Shown here in pieces: positions 22,814 to 30,704 of a stretch of DNA of 38,197 nt (position 1 is the stretch's first letter; each line of letters begins with the position of its first letter). The notes beneath the pieces were generated by a model. That model saw nothing but the letters and a program-made list of their open reading frames with translations. It was not told the DNA's origin and did not search any database. A program made the translations under genes and the position numbers. Source of the DNA: an uncultured Acidobacteriia bacterium (lineage in GTDB: Bacteria > Acidobacteriota > Terriglobia > Bryobacterales > Bryobacteraceae); contig CAIUOG010000008.1 in assembly GCA_903900705.1 (NCBI GenBank), positions 1 to 38,197 of the forward strand, written 5' to 3'.

Positions 22814-24013
22814 TTAGAACAACAGCGGCGCAAACTCGTTCAGATAGTTGCGCCAGTTGATCCAGGTGTGCGCGCCGGGGCTCTCTTTGAAGCCCGCATC
22901 GAAGCCGTGCTTCTTCAGCAGTTCCACCGTTGCCTTGCTGTTCGTGATCAGACCGTCATCCACGCCGGTGCTGAACCAGATCGGCTTCAGCCCCTTCTTC
23001 AGGGCAGCATTGTCAAGATTGGCGAGGTGCGCTTTCTCCCACGCATCAGTCCCCCCTCCGCCCAGAATGCCGGAGCTGAAAACCGCGACGCTCGAAAATT
23101 TCTCCAGATGCAGGAAGGCGATGTTCATCGTCTGGCTGCCGCCCATCGAAAGCCCCGCAATGGCGCGGTGCGCGCGATCATTGATAGTCCGGTAGTTCTT
23201 TTCGACATACGGCATGATGTCGCCGACGAAGTCCTCCGTGAACTCATCACGCGGCGGAGGTCCGCCCGCGGCCGCGCCCCGTCCGCCGCCTCCCATCTGC
23301 GCGCTGGTGTGGCCGGCCGGCATGACGACAATCATGGGCTTCGCCTTCTTCGCGGCAATCAGATTGTCGAGAATCAGATGCGCGCGGCCGACGGAAGTCC
23401 AGGAATCGTCGCAATCGCCCGCGCCGTGCAGCAGGTAGAACACGGGATACTTCTGGTTCCCGCCCGCCTCATATCCCGGCGGCGTATAAATGTGCATGCG
23501 GCGGAACCGGCCCAGCGCGTTGGAATAGTAGTTCACCGCGGCCACCGCGCCATGCGGCACGTTCTTCAGATCCATGAAATCCGCGCCAGGCACCACAACA
23601 ACGCTCCAGCTGTTGGTATTCGATTCACTCGTCGCCGGATTGCGCGGGTCCATCACCGACACGCCATTCACACTAAATGTGTATCGGTAGGTACCCGGAT
23701 CCACCGGCCCGATGGTCGTTTCCCACACTCCGTTCTCGCCTTTGGTGAACTCCGGAGCCGGCGCGGGGCCGCCTCGGCCGCCAGCCAGCTGCGGGATGTC
23801 ACTGCCGCGAAGTCCCACTTTATCCGCGGTCGGGGCGAGAATCCGGAAAGTGATCCGGTGATCGGGAAGCACCTCCGGAGATGTGACCTGTGGGCCCTGC
23901 GGACCCCTTCCGCGACCACCTCCCGGGGCGGCCGGTGCGGGCGGCTGGGCAAAAACCGAACCTGCGCAAAGTACGATTGTCAGCAGCGCGGCTGAAAATA
24001 AAGAACGATTCAT
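22814..24013 (-). CDS. Exported esterase (esterase D/feruloyl-esterase-like) with N-terminal E-set domain
   Basis: A 399-residue secreted serine esterase. Signal peptide 1-22 is followed by a Gly/Arg-rich linker (GGGRGRGPQGPQ). An early Ig-like E-set/CBM48 domain comes next (ITFRILAPTADKVGLRG, GVWETTIGPVDPGTYRYTF). The catalytic alpha/beta hydrolase domain has YPVFYLLHGAGD, MIVVMPAGHTS and nucleophile elbow GLSMGG (Ser289), with the final His in GAHTWINWRNYL and an Asp in STGVDDGLI. The layout matches XynZ-type feruloyl/acetyl esterases that act on plant polysaccharides. A second Gly-rich insertion (GGGGRGAAAGGPPP) interrupts the hydrolase domain. It is first gene of the six-gene minus-strand set and divergent from the RNA-binding gene. 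Confidence 0.9.
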   Translation of the reverse strand: MNRSLFSAALLTIVLCAGSVFAQPPAPAAPGGGRGRGPQGPQVTSPEVLPDHRITFRILAPTADKVGLRGSDIPQLAGGRGGPAPAPEFTKGENGVWETTIGPVDPGTYRYTFSVNGVSVMDPRNPATSESNTNSWSVVVVPGADFMDLKNVPHGAVAAVNYYSNALGRFRRMHIYTPPGYEAGGNQKYPVFYLLHGAGDCDDSWTSVGRAHLILDNLIAAKKAKPMIVVMPAGHTSAQMGGGGRGAAAGGPPPRDEFTEDFVGDIMPYVEKNYRTINDRAHRAIAGLSMGGSQTMNIAFLHLEKFSSVAVFSSGILGGGGTDAWEKAHLANLDNAALKKGLKPIWFSTGVDDGLITNSKATVELLKKHGFDAGFKESPGAHTWINWRNYLNEFAPLLF

Positions 24014-24154
24014 GGCTGCAAGCTATCATATTTCGCTTGCTTCCGCCGAAACGGTGTTACTCTTGAATAGCATTTGACTGTCCCTTCAGTTCCGGAACGA
24101 CGTGTTTTACTGCCCGCCCGAATTGGTCCGCTCTCAAATCAGAAGGAAAATCCA

Positions 24155-24496
24155 ATGAAGAATATTTTTGTAGGAAATCTGAGCTTCGGCTCCACCGAGC
24201 AGGATATCCGCAGTCTCTTTGAGACCTACGGCCGTGTTGATCGGGTCAGCATCGTAACGGATCGTGAATCGGGTCAGCCCCGTGGTTTCGGCTTTGTCGA
24301 GATGAGCGACGACGGCGAAGGCGAACGCGCCATTGCGGCAATGAACGGCTATGAACTGGGCGGTCGCGCACTCAACGTCAACGAAGCAAAACCGAAAACC
24401 GCCGGCGGCGGTGGTGGTGGCTATCGTGGCGGTGGTGGTGGCGGCGGCAACCGTGGTGGTGGCGGCGGCTACGGCGGCGACCGGAAGCGCTGGTAG
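24155..24496 (+). CDS. Glycine-rich RRM RNA-binding protein
   Basis: A 113-residue cytoplasmic RNA-binding protein. One RRM occupies residues 1-80, with RNP2 IFVGNL (4-9) and RNP1 RGFGFVEM; the tail is Gly-rich with interspersed Arg/Tyr (GGYRGGGGGGG, GGGYGGDRKRW). ATG 24155 has AAGGA 7 bases upstream; an upstream TTG extension is rejected because the RRM begins at this ATG. The family is known in cyanobacteria and many other bacteria, where members are often cold-induced and may act as RNA chaperones. A leader of up to 140 bases separates it from the divergent esterase, with TTGACT at 24074-24079 as a possible -35 element but no convincing -10. A bidirectional terminator follows. Confidence 0.93.
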   Translation: MKNIFVGNLSFGSTEQDIRSLFETYGRVDRVSIVTDRESGQPRGFGFVEMSDDGEGERAIAAMNGYELGGRALNVNEAKPKTAGGGGGGYRGGGGGGGNRGGGGGYGGDRKRW

Positions 24497-24507
24497 TCAG
24501 AAAGATC

Positions 24508-24543
24508 GGGACAGGCGGGCGTCACATGTACGCCGCCTGTCCC
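24508..24543. terminator. Bidirectional terminator between convergent genes
   Basis: GGGACAGGCGG-G-CGT pairs with ACGCCGCCTGTCCC across a 7-base loop, a 14-bp stem with one bulged G. A T-rich run follows on the plus strand (GGTTTCTTC) and a shorter one (ATCTTTCT) on the minus strand. It lies between the stops of the RRM gene and the small exported protein. Confidence 0.8.
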
Positions 24544-24576
24544 AGGTTTCTTCAATTCAGTTTCCCGATTTCGTTC

Positions 24577-24933
24577 TTACTTTGATCGTTTCGCCGTCAG
24601 TTCTTCGGTGGCAAAATCCGCAACCTTGCGGGTGAATTTGATCTCGTCCCCTGCAATCTTCCCCGTATACTCGATCCGCAGCGTCATCCCCTGAAACACC
24701 AGATTTTCGACGAACGTAATCGTGTCGCCGGAGATTTTTCCTTCGAGCAACTCCGATTCACCGTTTTGCGACGTGGCCTTGCCCGTCACTTTCTCTCCAT
24801 CCACCTTCAGATCGTAAGTGTAGTTCTGCGTCCCGATCTGCGTCTCGAAACTCGAGGTCCATTTGCCCGTGGCGTCGGCCGCGAAGGCCGACGCCACCAA
24901 CAGAGCGAACAGGGCTGCTGCTTTGAATTTCAT
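24577..24933 (-). CDS. Small exported beta-rich protein, unknown function
   Basis: A 118-residue protein with a strong AAGGAG ribosome site 8 bases before the ATG and a clean signal peptide (MKFKAAALFALLVASAFA). The mature part alternates short strands and turns: TGKWTSSFETQIGTQNYTYD, LKVDGEKVTGKATSQNG, GKISGDTITFVENLV, IEYTGKIAGDEIKFTRKV. This repeated GxISGDxIxF rhythm resembles small exported proteins often found as paralogues in Acidobacteriota and Planctomycetota. I do not know a function. It is the last gene of the minus-strand tdh-to-molybdopterin-subunit run, 35 bases after the large subunit, but the excellent ribosome site suggests it may be expressed on its own. Confidence 0.8.
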   Translation of the reverse strand: MKFKAAALFALLVASAFAADATGKWTSSFETQIGTQNYTYDLKVDGEKVTGKATSQNGESELLEGKISGDTITFVENLVFQGMTLRIEYTGKIAGDEIKFTRKVADFATEELTAKRSK

Positions 24934-24968
24934 ACCAGGTCTCCTTAAAAACCTCAGGCTATAACGAA

Positions 24969-27074
24969 TCAGGCCAGATCCGCCGGGCGAATCGGCAGAC
25001 TGCGCAGGCGCTTGCCGGTAGCGGCGAAGATCGCGTTCGCGATGGCCGGCGCCAGCGGCGGAACCGAAGCCTCCCCGATGCCTCCGGGGTTGTTGTCGGT
25101 TTCGACGATATGCACGTCCACCCGCGGCATCTCATCGATGCGAAGCACGTCGTAGCTGTTGAAATTGCCCTGCTGGACGCGCCCCCTGTCGATCGTAATC
25201 GCGCCCTTCAGGCTGGCCGAAAGCCCATAAACAATGCCGCTCTCAATCTGCTGACGAATGATCCCCGGGTTCACGATGTGCCCGCAATCCACCGCGCAGA
25301 CCACACGATGCACCTTCAGCTTCCCGGCCGTCACCGAGACTTCCGCAACCATCGCCGTAAAGCTGCCGACGTTGTTAACAACCGCGACTCCCTGATGCCG
25401 CCCCGCAGCCGGCTTACCCCAGTTCGAGGCCTCCGCCGCCTTGTCGAGCACAGCACGCAGGCGCGGCGAATTCCGCAGCAGTTTCCGGCGCAGTTCCACC
25501 GGATCCTTCCCGCCCGCATGCGCGAGTTCATCCACAAAAGCCTCGGCGAAAAAGGTGTTCTGCGTGTAGCCCACGGCCCGCCAGAAGGTAGTGGGAATAC
25601 CAGGGTCGGCGCGACGCCAGTCCACGTAGATATTCGGGATGGAGTATTCCAGAGTGTGGATGCCCTCCACTGCCGTGGAATCCACCGTACCGGGACGGCC
25701 GCCGAAGAATGACGGGCAGGCCACCTTCGCGGTGAGCGCCACCGGCCAGCCCTCCGCATCCACACCGCCCGCGAACTTCACGTAGGAAGCCGGGCGATAG
25801 AGGTCATGCTGCATGTCGTCTTCTCTGGACCAAGTCAGCTTCACCGGCGTGCCGGGCATCGCCTTCGCCACTTCGACGGCTTCGGAGAGAAAGTCCGTCC
25901 CGCTGCGCCGTCCGAAGCCGCCACCCAGATAGAGCGTGTTCAGTTTCACCTGGTCTGGCTTCAGACCCGTGATCTGCGCGGCCGTGGAGCGTCCGCCGGA
26001 CTGCATCTGAGTGGAAGCCCAGATTTCGCAGCGATCAGGGTAAACAACCGCCGTGCAGTTCATCGGTTCCATCGGCGAGTGGGATTGGTAGGGCGCTTCG
26101 TAGACCGCTTCCAGCTTCTTCGCCGCGGTCGCCAGTGCGGCTTCAGCGTCGCCCGTCTTCTTCGCCACCGCGCCGGGCTGCGTGGCGTATTCGGCGAACA
26201 TCTTCCGGATACCCTCGCTGTTGACGCTCGCCACCGGACCTTCATCGAACCGAACTTCGAGAGCCTTCCGGCCCTGCATGGCGGCCCACGTATTCTCGCC
26301 GATCACCGCGACGCCCTGCGGTATCTGCACAACATTCTTCACCCCGGGTACGGCTTTCGCCTTCGTGGCGTCAAAGCCCGCCACCGTCCCACCGAAGACA
26401 GGGCAGCGCGCCACCACCGCGTACACCATGCCGGGGAGCCGCGCATCGAGCCCGAACTGCGCCTTGCCGTTGACCTTGTCGCGCGTATCCAGGCGCTTGA
26501 CGGACTTACCGATAATCCGGAACTGCTTCGGATCTTTCAGCGGAACGCCCGTGGGAATGGGGAACTTCGCGGCGCCCTCCGCAAGGCTGCCGTAGCTGAG
26601 GCGCGCGTTCGAGGCCGGGTTAACCACGAAGCCATTCTCGGTCCGAAGGCCCGCCTTCTCAACTCCCCACTTCTGTGCCGCGGCGTCCAGCAGCATGGCG
26701 CGCGCCGCGGCCCCGGCCTGCCGGAGCGGAGCCCAGGTGGTGCGGATGCTGGCGCTGCCATACACACCCTGATTGCCGTAAAGCGCCGGGTTGACGGGCG
26801 CGAACTCCGTCTTCACTTTGGTCCAGTCGCAGTCCAGTTCCTCGGCCAGCAGTTGGGAGAGCGAGGTCACCGTCCCCTGCCCCATCTCAGCCTTCGTGAT
26901 CAGGAACGTGACCGAGTCATCCGCGCCAATGTGGATATAGGCGTTCGGATTCACGGCCCCATTGCCGCCCCGGCCCTGCGCCGCGAGCCGCGAACTTTCG
27001 GGAATGAACAGCCCCACCAGCAGGCCGGAACCCACGCGCAGAAAGTCCCGGCGATTCGCCATCATTTCACTCAT
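24969..27074 (-). CDS. Molybdopterin-binding large subunit of xanthine-oxidase-family dehydrogenase (IorB type)
   Basis: Catalytic subunit of a periplasmic molybdenum hydroxylase, related to isoquinoline 1-oxidoreductase beta and aldehyde dehydrogenases. The 701-residue frame starts at ATG 27074 in an ATGA overlap with the 2Fe-2S gene and begins with a Tat signal ([17 protein letters not shown]). Family features: [20 protein letters not shown], the Mo-pterin glycine motif [24 protein letters not shown] and the C-terminal [18 protein letters not shown] with the catalytic Glu668. Fusion of the two usual Mo domains, with no FAD subunit gene nearby, fits the isoquinoline-oxidoreductase branch, which passes electrons to cytochromes. 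The substrate is unknown. Confidence 0.9.
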   Translation of the reverse strand: MSEMMANRRDFLRVGSGLLVGLFIPESSRLAAQGRGGNGAVNPNAYIHIGADDSVTFLITKAEMGQGTVTSLSQLLAEELDCDWTKVKTEFAPVNPALYGNQGVYGSASIRTTWAPLRQAGAAARAMLLDAAAQKWGVEKAGLRTENGFVVNPASNARLSYGSLAEGAAKFPIPTGVPLKDPKQFRIIGKSVKRLDTRDKVNGKAQFGLDARLPGMVYAVVARCPVFGGTVAGFDATKAKAVPGVKNVVQIPQGVAVIGENTWAAMQGRKALEVRFDEGPVASVNSEGIRKMFAEYATQPGAVAKKTGDAEAALATAAKKLEAVYEAPYQSHSPMEPMNCTAVVYPDRCEIWASTQMQSGGRSTAAQITGLKPDQVKLNTLYLGGGFGRRSGTDFLSEAVEVAKAMPGTPVKLTWSREDDMQHDLYRPASYVKFAGGVDAEGWPVALTAKVACPSFFGGRPGTVDSTAVEGIHTLEYSIPNIYVDWRRADPGIPTTFWRAVGYTQNTFFAEAFVDELAHAGGKDPVELRRKLLRNSPRLRAVLDKAAEASNWGKPAAGRHQGVAVVNNVGSFTAMVAEVSVTAGKLKVHRVVCAVDCGHIVNPGIIRQQIESGIVYGLSASLKGAITIDRGRVQQGNFNSYDVLRIDEMPRVDVHIVETDNNPGGIGEASVPPLAPAIANAIFAATGKRLRSLPIRPADLA

Positions 27075-27541
27075 GCTTTTGCTCCCGCTTTGATCGCCGC
27101 CGCCCGGTGGATGGCGCTGCGGATCTGCGTATACGTCCCGCAGCGGCAAATGTTGCCGCGCATCGCTTCGTCGATATCGGCGTCAGTCGGTCTGGAAGTC
27201 TTCGCCAGCAGGGAGGCCGCGGCCATCAGTTGTCCGGACTGGCAGTACCCGCACTGCGGCACGTCCTCTTCCATCCACGCCTGCTGCACCGGATGCGTGG
27301 TATCGGCGGACAGGCCCTCAATCGAGGTCACCGTCTTTCCCGCCACGCTGGAGATGGGCGTAATGCAGGCCCGAACGGCACTGCCGTTCAGATGCACCGT
27401 GCAGGCGCCGCACAGCGCCATGCCACAGCCGAACTTCGTGCCGGTGAGCCCGAGCGTATCCCGCAGCACCCAGAGAAGCGGTGTCTGCGGATTGACGTCA
27501 ACGGTCTGTCTGCCCCCGTTGAGGGTGAACGTGATGGCCAT
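27071..27541 (-). CDS. 2Fe-2S small subunit of molybdenum hydroxylase (IorA/CoxS type)
   Basis: Electron-transfer subunit carrying two [2Fe-2S] clusters, 156 residues. The N-terminal plant-ferredoxin-type cluster is held by Cys39, Cys44, Cys47 and Cys59 ([10 protein letters not shown]). The C-terminal helical domain provides Cys97, Cys100, Cys132 and Cys134 (CGYCQSGQ and CRC), the standard arrangement. ATG 27541 has AGGA at a good distance. It lacks its own signal peptide, so it is expected to ride with the Tat-exported large subunit after cofactor assembly. It overlaps the large subunit gene by 4 nt. Closest family: isoquinoline 1-oxidoreductase alpha/carbon-monoxide dehydrogenase small subunit. 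Confidence 0.93.
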   Translation of the reverse strand: MAITFTLNGGRQTVDVNPQTPLLWVLRDTLGLTGTKFGCGMALCGACTVHLNGSAVRACITPISSVAGKTVTSIEGLSADTTHPVQQAWMEEDVPQCGYCQSGQLMAAASLLAKTSRPTDADIDEAMRGNICRCGTYTQIRSAIHRAAAIKAGAKA

Positions 27542-27573
27542 AGGTATTCCTGTCTGCTAAACGCTGTTCCTGC

Positions 27574-28098
27574 CTACTTCACGGTGACCGCAACGGACGC
27601 GACGTGCGCTTCCCACGCGAGTTCCAGCTTCGCTTTGTTGCCCCCGAGGTCGGTGATGGTGTACTTCATGACTTCCACGGTGGACGCCGGCTTCGTCATG
27701 GTCATTTTGACGCGGCCCAGGTCCTGCGCCTTGTCATAGGTGAGGCCCCACTGCCCGGTCTGCTTATTGATGATCAGTTCCCAGGCATCGGGCTTTTCCA
27801 CATTGACGTAAACGGTGTAGTCGCCCTTCGGAACCGCGAGGCCCGCCACATCCAGATCCGCATCCGTGTGGAGCGCGGTCGCATTGTTCGCGCCGGCGCG
27901 CCAGACCGGGTAGTTCGGATCCTTCGAAATCAGGCCGCCCGGGCCAAAAATCTGGCGGGAACGCACGGAGGGCGCGGCGTATTTGATGGTAATCGACTTG
28001 CCGCCGATGGTGGCGGATTCCGTGGCCTTCGGGCTCTGAGCCGAAACAAGGCCGACGGAGAGCAGAGCGGTGGCCGCGAATAAGAACAGGGATTTCAT
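27574..28098 (-). CDS. Exported DUF2911 protein
   Basis: A 174-residue protein of the DUF2911 family, common in Acidobacteriota and Bacteroidota. It has a signal peptide (MKSLFLFAATALLSVGLVSA) and the diagnostic core: ITIKYAAPSVRSRQIFG, then YPVWRAGANNATALHTDADL, the motif GDYTVYVNV, and a closing beta region WGLTYDKAQDLGRV. No catalytic residues or function are established. It lies between tdh (29 bases upstream) and the 2Fe-2S subunit gene (32 bases downstream) on the same strand, so it is probably co-transcribed. A link to the molybdenum enzyme is only positional. No clear ribosome site precedes its ATG. Confidence 0.87.
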   Translation of the reverse strand: MKSLFLFAATALLSVGLVSAQSPKATESATIGGKSITIKYAAPSVRSRQIFGPGGLISKDPNYPVWRAGANNATALHTDADLDVAGLAVPKGDYTVYVNVEKPDAWELIINKQTGQWGLTYDKAQDLGRVKMTMTKPASTVEVMKYTITDLGGNKAKLELAWEAHVASVAVTVK

Positions 28099-28127
28099 AG
28101 CTACGAAAATAGCACTGTTTCCGGCAG

Positions 28128-29159
28128 CTAAATGTTCTCCCAGTCCAGAATGATCTTGCCCGAGTTGCCGGACTTCATCAGTTCGAAGGCCTCGGCATGG
28201 TCCTTATACGAAAAACGGTGGGTAATCACCGGACTGATGTCGAGCCCGGATTCCAGCATCACCGTCATCTTGTACCAGGTCTCATACATCTCGCGGCCAT
28301 AGATGCCGTGGATGGTGAGCATGTTGAAGATCACCACGTTCCAGTCAATCGAAATCTCATTCGGCGGAATGCCCAGCATGGCGATACGCCCCCCATGTGA
28401 CATGCTCGCCAGCATGTCCCGGAAGGCGGAGGCGTTGCCCGACATTTCGAGGCCCACGTCAAAACCCTCCGTCATCCCGATCTCTTCCTGCACCTGCCGC
28501 AAGGTCTTCTCGCGCGGGTCCACCGCGAGCGTCACACCCACTTTGCGAGCCAGATCAAGCCGGTAAGGGTTCAGATCCGTGATCACCACATGGCGCGCAC
28601 CCGCGTGTTTCGCCACAGCCGCCGCCATGATGCCGATGGGCCCCGCGCCGGTCACAAGAACGTCTTCGCCCAGCACCGGGAACGCCAGCGCGGTGTGCAC
28701 CGCATTGCCGAAGGGATCGAAAATGCCCGCGATCTCCGGATCCACCGCGTTCTTATGGACCCACACATTCGTCATCGGCAGGGCAATGTACTCCGCGAAC
28801 GCGCCCGGGCGGTTCACGCCCACGCCGCTCGTGTGCGCGCAGAGGTGGCGTCGCCCGGCAAGGCAGTTGCGACATCGCCCGCACACCACGTGGCCTTCGC
28901 CGCTGACCATCTGGCCCGGAAAGAAGTCCACCACATTCGAGCCCACAGCCACAATCTCACCCATGAACTCATGCCCGATCGTCATCGGCGCGGGAATCGT
29001 GCGGGCAGCCCAGGCATCCCAGTTCAGGATGTGGATATCCGTCCCGCAGATGGACGCCTTCTTCACGCGCACCAGAACATCATTGATACCGATTTCCGGA
29101 ACGGGTACATCTTCAAGCCACAATCCGGGTTCGGGGCGGCTCTTTACCAATGCCTTCAT
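28128..29159 (-). CDS. tdh: L-threonine 3-dehydrogenase
   Basis: Zinc-dependent, NAD-linked medium-chain dehydrogenase that oxidises L-threonine to 2-amino-3-ketobutyrate in the cytoplasm. Starting at the Met of [18 protein letters not shown], residue numbering coincides with E. coli Tdh. Catalytic zinc ligands are Cys38, His43 and His63-Glu64, structural zinc is bound by Cys93, Cys96, Cys99 and Cys107, and the Rossmann motif is [18 protein letters not shown]. The specificity segment [12 protein letters not shown] is intact. An ATG two codons earlier is possible, but GGAAG is better spaced for the chosen start. Downstream kbl (ketobutyrate CoA ligase) is not in the window. Divergent aminotransferase starts 22 bases away. 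Confidence 0.95.
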   Translation of the reverse strand: MKALVKSRPEPGLWLEDVPVPEIGINDVLVRVKKASICGTDIHILNWDAWAARTIPAPMTIGHEFMGEIVAVGSNVVDFFPGQMVSGEGHVVCGRCRNCLAGRRHLCAHTSGVGVNRPGAFAEYIALPMTNVWVHKNAVDPEIAGIFDPFGNAVHTALAFPVLGEDVLVTGAGPIGIMAAAVAKHAGARHVVITDLNPYRLDLARKVGVTLAVDPREKTLRQVQEEIGMTEGFDVGLEMSGNASAFRDMLASMSHGGRIAMLGIPPNEISIDWNVVIFNMLTIHGIYGREMYETWYKMTVMLESGLDISPVITHRFSYKDHAEAFELMKSGNSGKIILDWENI

Positions 29160-29181
29160 GAGCATGCTTCCATATTAGGTA

Positions 29182-30477
29182 ATGACCAAACAGGAAATAC
29201 TTCTCGCCCAAAAAGAATTCCTCTTCCCGGCCGTCTTCCACTACTACCGGGAAGCGCTGGTCGTGACGCACGCAAAGGATCAGTTCGTCTGGGATGCGGA
29301 TGGCAACCAGTACCTGGACTTTTTTGGCGGCATTGTGACGGTCAGCGTGGGGCACTGCAATGAGCAGGTGAACAAAAAGGTCCATGAGCAGATCGACCGG
29401 CTGGAGCATGTCTCCACCGTGTTCGCGAATGAGCCGCAGGTGGCTCTGGCGCGGAAACTGGCGCAGATCACGCCAGGCAACGGCGCACTGCGGAAGAGCT
29501 TCTTCACCAACAGCGGCTCGGAAGCGAATGAGACCGCTATCCTGGCGGCCCGCTGCTACACCGGCTCCAGCGAGATCGTAGCCCTGCGGCATTCCTATCA
29601 CGGCCGCACCTCCGCCACCATGGGACTCACCGGTCAGGCGACCTGGAAACTCGGGCCGCCCCAGGCCGGCGTGGTGCATGCGGTAAACGCCTATTGCTAC
29701 CGGTGCCCCTTTGGTCTCGAATATCCCAGCTGCGAAGTGAAGTGCGCACAGGATGTGGAACAGGTGATCCGGACCACTACCTCCGGCAGGATCGCGGCCT
29801 TTATCGCAGAGCCGATTCAGGGCGTTGGCGGCTTCATCACGCCGCCCAAAGAGTACTTCAAAATCGTCACCGACATCGTGAAGAACTACGGCGGCATCTT
29901 CATTGCCGACGAAGTGCAAACCGCGTGGGGACGCACCGGTACCAACTGGTTCGGCATTGAGCACTGGGGCGTTGTGCCGGACATCATCACAAGCGCCAAG
30001 GGTCTGGGCAACGGCCTGCCCATCGGCCTCACTATTGCAAAGCCGGAAGTGGCGGATGGCATGAAGGGCGTCACGATTTCCACCTTCGGCGGCAACCCCG
30101 TGGTGACCACCGCGGCCAGTGCCGTGCTTGACTTCATCGAGGAGCAGAACCTGCGCCGCAACACCGAAGAGACCGGTGCTTATCTCCGTGAGAAGCTGAC
30201 CGAACTCCAGGAAAAGCACGCTCTGATTGGCGACATTCGGGGCATGGGCTTATTGCTGGCGCTCGAACTGGTGGAAGACCGCGTGAGCAAAACGCCTGCC
30301 ACCGCGGCGACACTGCGTGTGCTCGAAGCGGCCAGGGACAACCGGATTCTGGTGGGCCGCGGCGGCCTGTACGGGAACGTAATCCGTATTTCGCCGCCCA
30401 TGAATATCGGCCGCACCGATGTGGATGAGTTTGCCGCGCGTCTCGACCGCAGCCTTACTCAAGCCGCCAGACCGTAA
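29182..30477 (+). CDS. Class III PLP aminotransferase (alanine-glyoxylate aminotransferase 2-like)
   Basis: Cytoplasmic fold-type I aminotransferase, 431 residues. Visible features: LDFFGGIVTVSVGH, the substrate-phosphate region FFTNSGSEANETA, YHGRTSATMGLTG, the PLP-ring Asp in IFIADEVQTAWGRTG and the Schiff-base Lys273 in TSAKGLGNGLPIG. A further motif is TFGGNPV. The pattern is closest to the AGXT2/4-aminobutyrate aminotransferase subgroup, which would move an amino group to or from glyoxylate, pyruvate or an omega-amino acid; the exact substrate cannot be read. It is divergent from tdh, which suggests a role in threonine/glycine metabolism. The coding end overlaps a small minus-strand gene. 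Confidence 0.9.
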   Translation: MTKQEILLAQKEFLFPAVFHYYREALVVTHAKDQFVWDADGNQYLDFFGGIVTVSVGHCNEQVNKKVHEQIDRLEHVSTVFANEPQVALARKLAQITPGNGALRKSFFTNSGSEANETAILAARCYTGSSEIVALRHSYHGRTSATMGLTGQATWKLGPPQAGVVHAVNAYCYRCPFGLEYPSCEVKCAQDVEQVIRTTTSGRIAAFIAEPIQGVGGFITPPKEYFKIVTDIVKNYGGIFIADEVQTAWGRTGTNWFGIEHWGVVPDIITSAKGLGNGLPIGLTIAKPEVADGMKGVTISTFGGNPVVTTAASAVLDFIEEQNLRRNTEETGAYLREKLTELQEKHALIGDIRGMGLLLALELVEDRVSKTPATAATLRVLEAARDNRILVGRGGLYGNVIRISPPMNIGRTDVDEFAARLDRSLTQAARP

Positions 30478-30634
30478 ACAACAGGCCACCGGAAATCAGC
30501 AGGAACGCCAGTGCGCAGGCAAACAACTGCGCAGGGGTGATGAGCATGGCCGGCAGCGCGACAATCGCGGTGTCAGTCAGTAAGAACGCCAGCAGGAGCG
30601 TGACGCCCAGAAGCCAGGAAGACAGACGGTGCAT
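30455..30634 (-). CDS. Small two-helix membrane protein, 59 residues
   Basis: A short frame with a good GGAGA ribosome site 8 bases before the ATG at 30634. The product begins MHRLSSWLLGVTLLLAFLL, continues through a polar turn (TDTAIVALP) and has a second hydrophobic helix (LFACALAFLLISGGLLF) ending VWRLE. The two membrane segments and the ribosome site make it credible despite its size. It reads into the last 23 bases of the convergent aminotransferase gene. I recognise no family. It resembles small accessory or stress-related membrane proteins in shape only. It is downstream of the TonB-like gene on the same strand, 70 bases away. Confidence 0.62.
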   Translation of the reverse strand: MHRLSSWLLGVTLLLAFLLTDTAIVALPAMLITPAQLFACALAFLLISGGLLFTVWRLE

Positions 30635-30704
30635 AGTGTTTCTCCGTTCTGTCTTCTTCAGACTGGGGCACGGGCCGCGCCGTGCGTAAACATGTTGTAA
30701 ACGT

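Noticed and set aside
24014-24154. Full sigma-70 promoter for the RRM gene using TTGACT at 24074
   Set aside because: No -10 element lies at a normal distance, so only the -35-like match is mentioned under the gene.
24400-24490. Possible short tandem repeat or CRISPR-like array
   Set aside because: It is the Gly-codon-rich tail of the RRM protein, in frame and without spacers.
25806-27560. Long plus-strand open frame opposite the molybdenum hydroxylase genes
   Set aside because: It spans two well-supported opposite genes and shows no recognisable domain or ribosome site.
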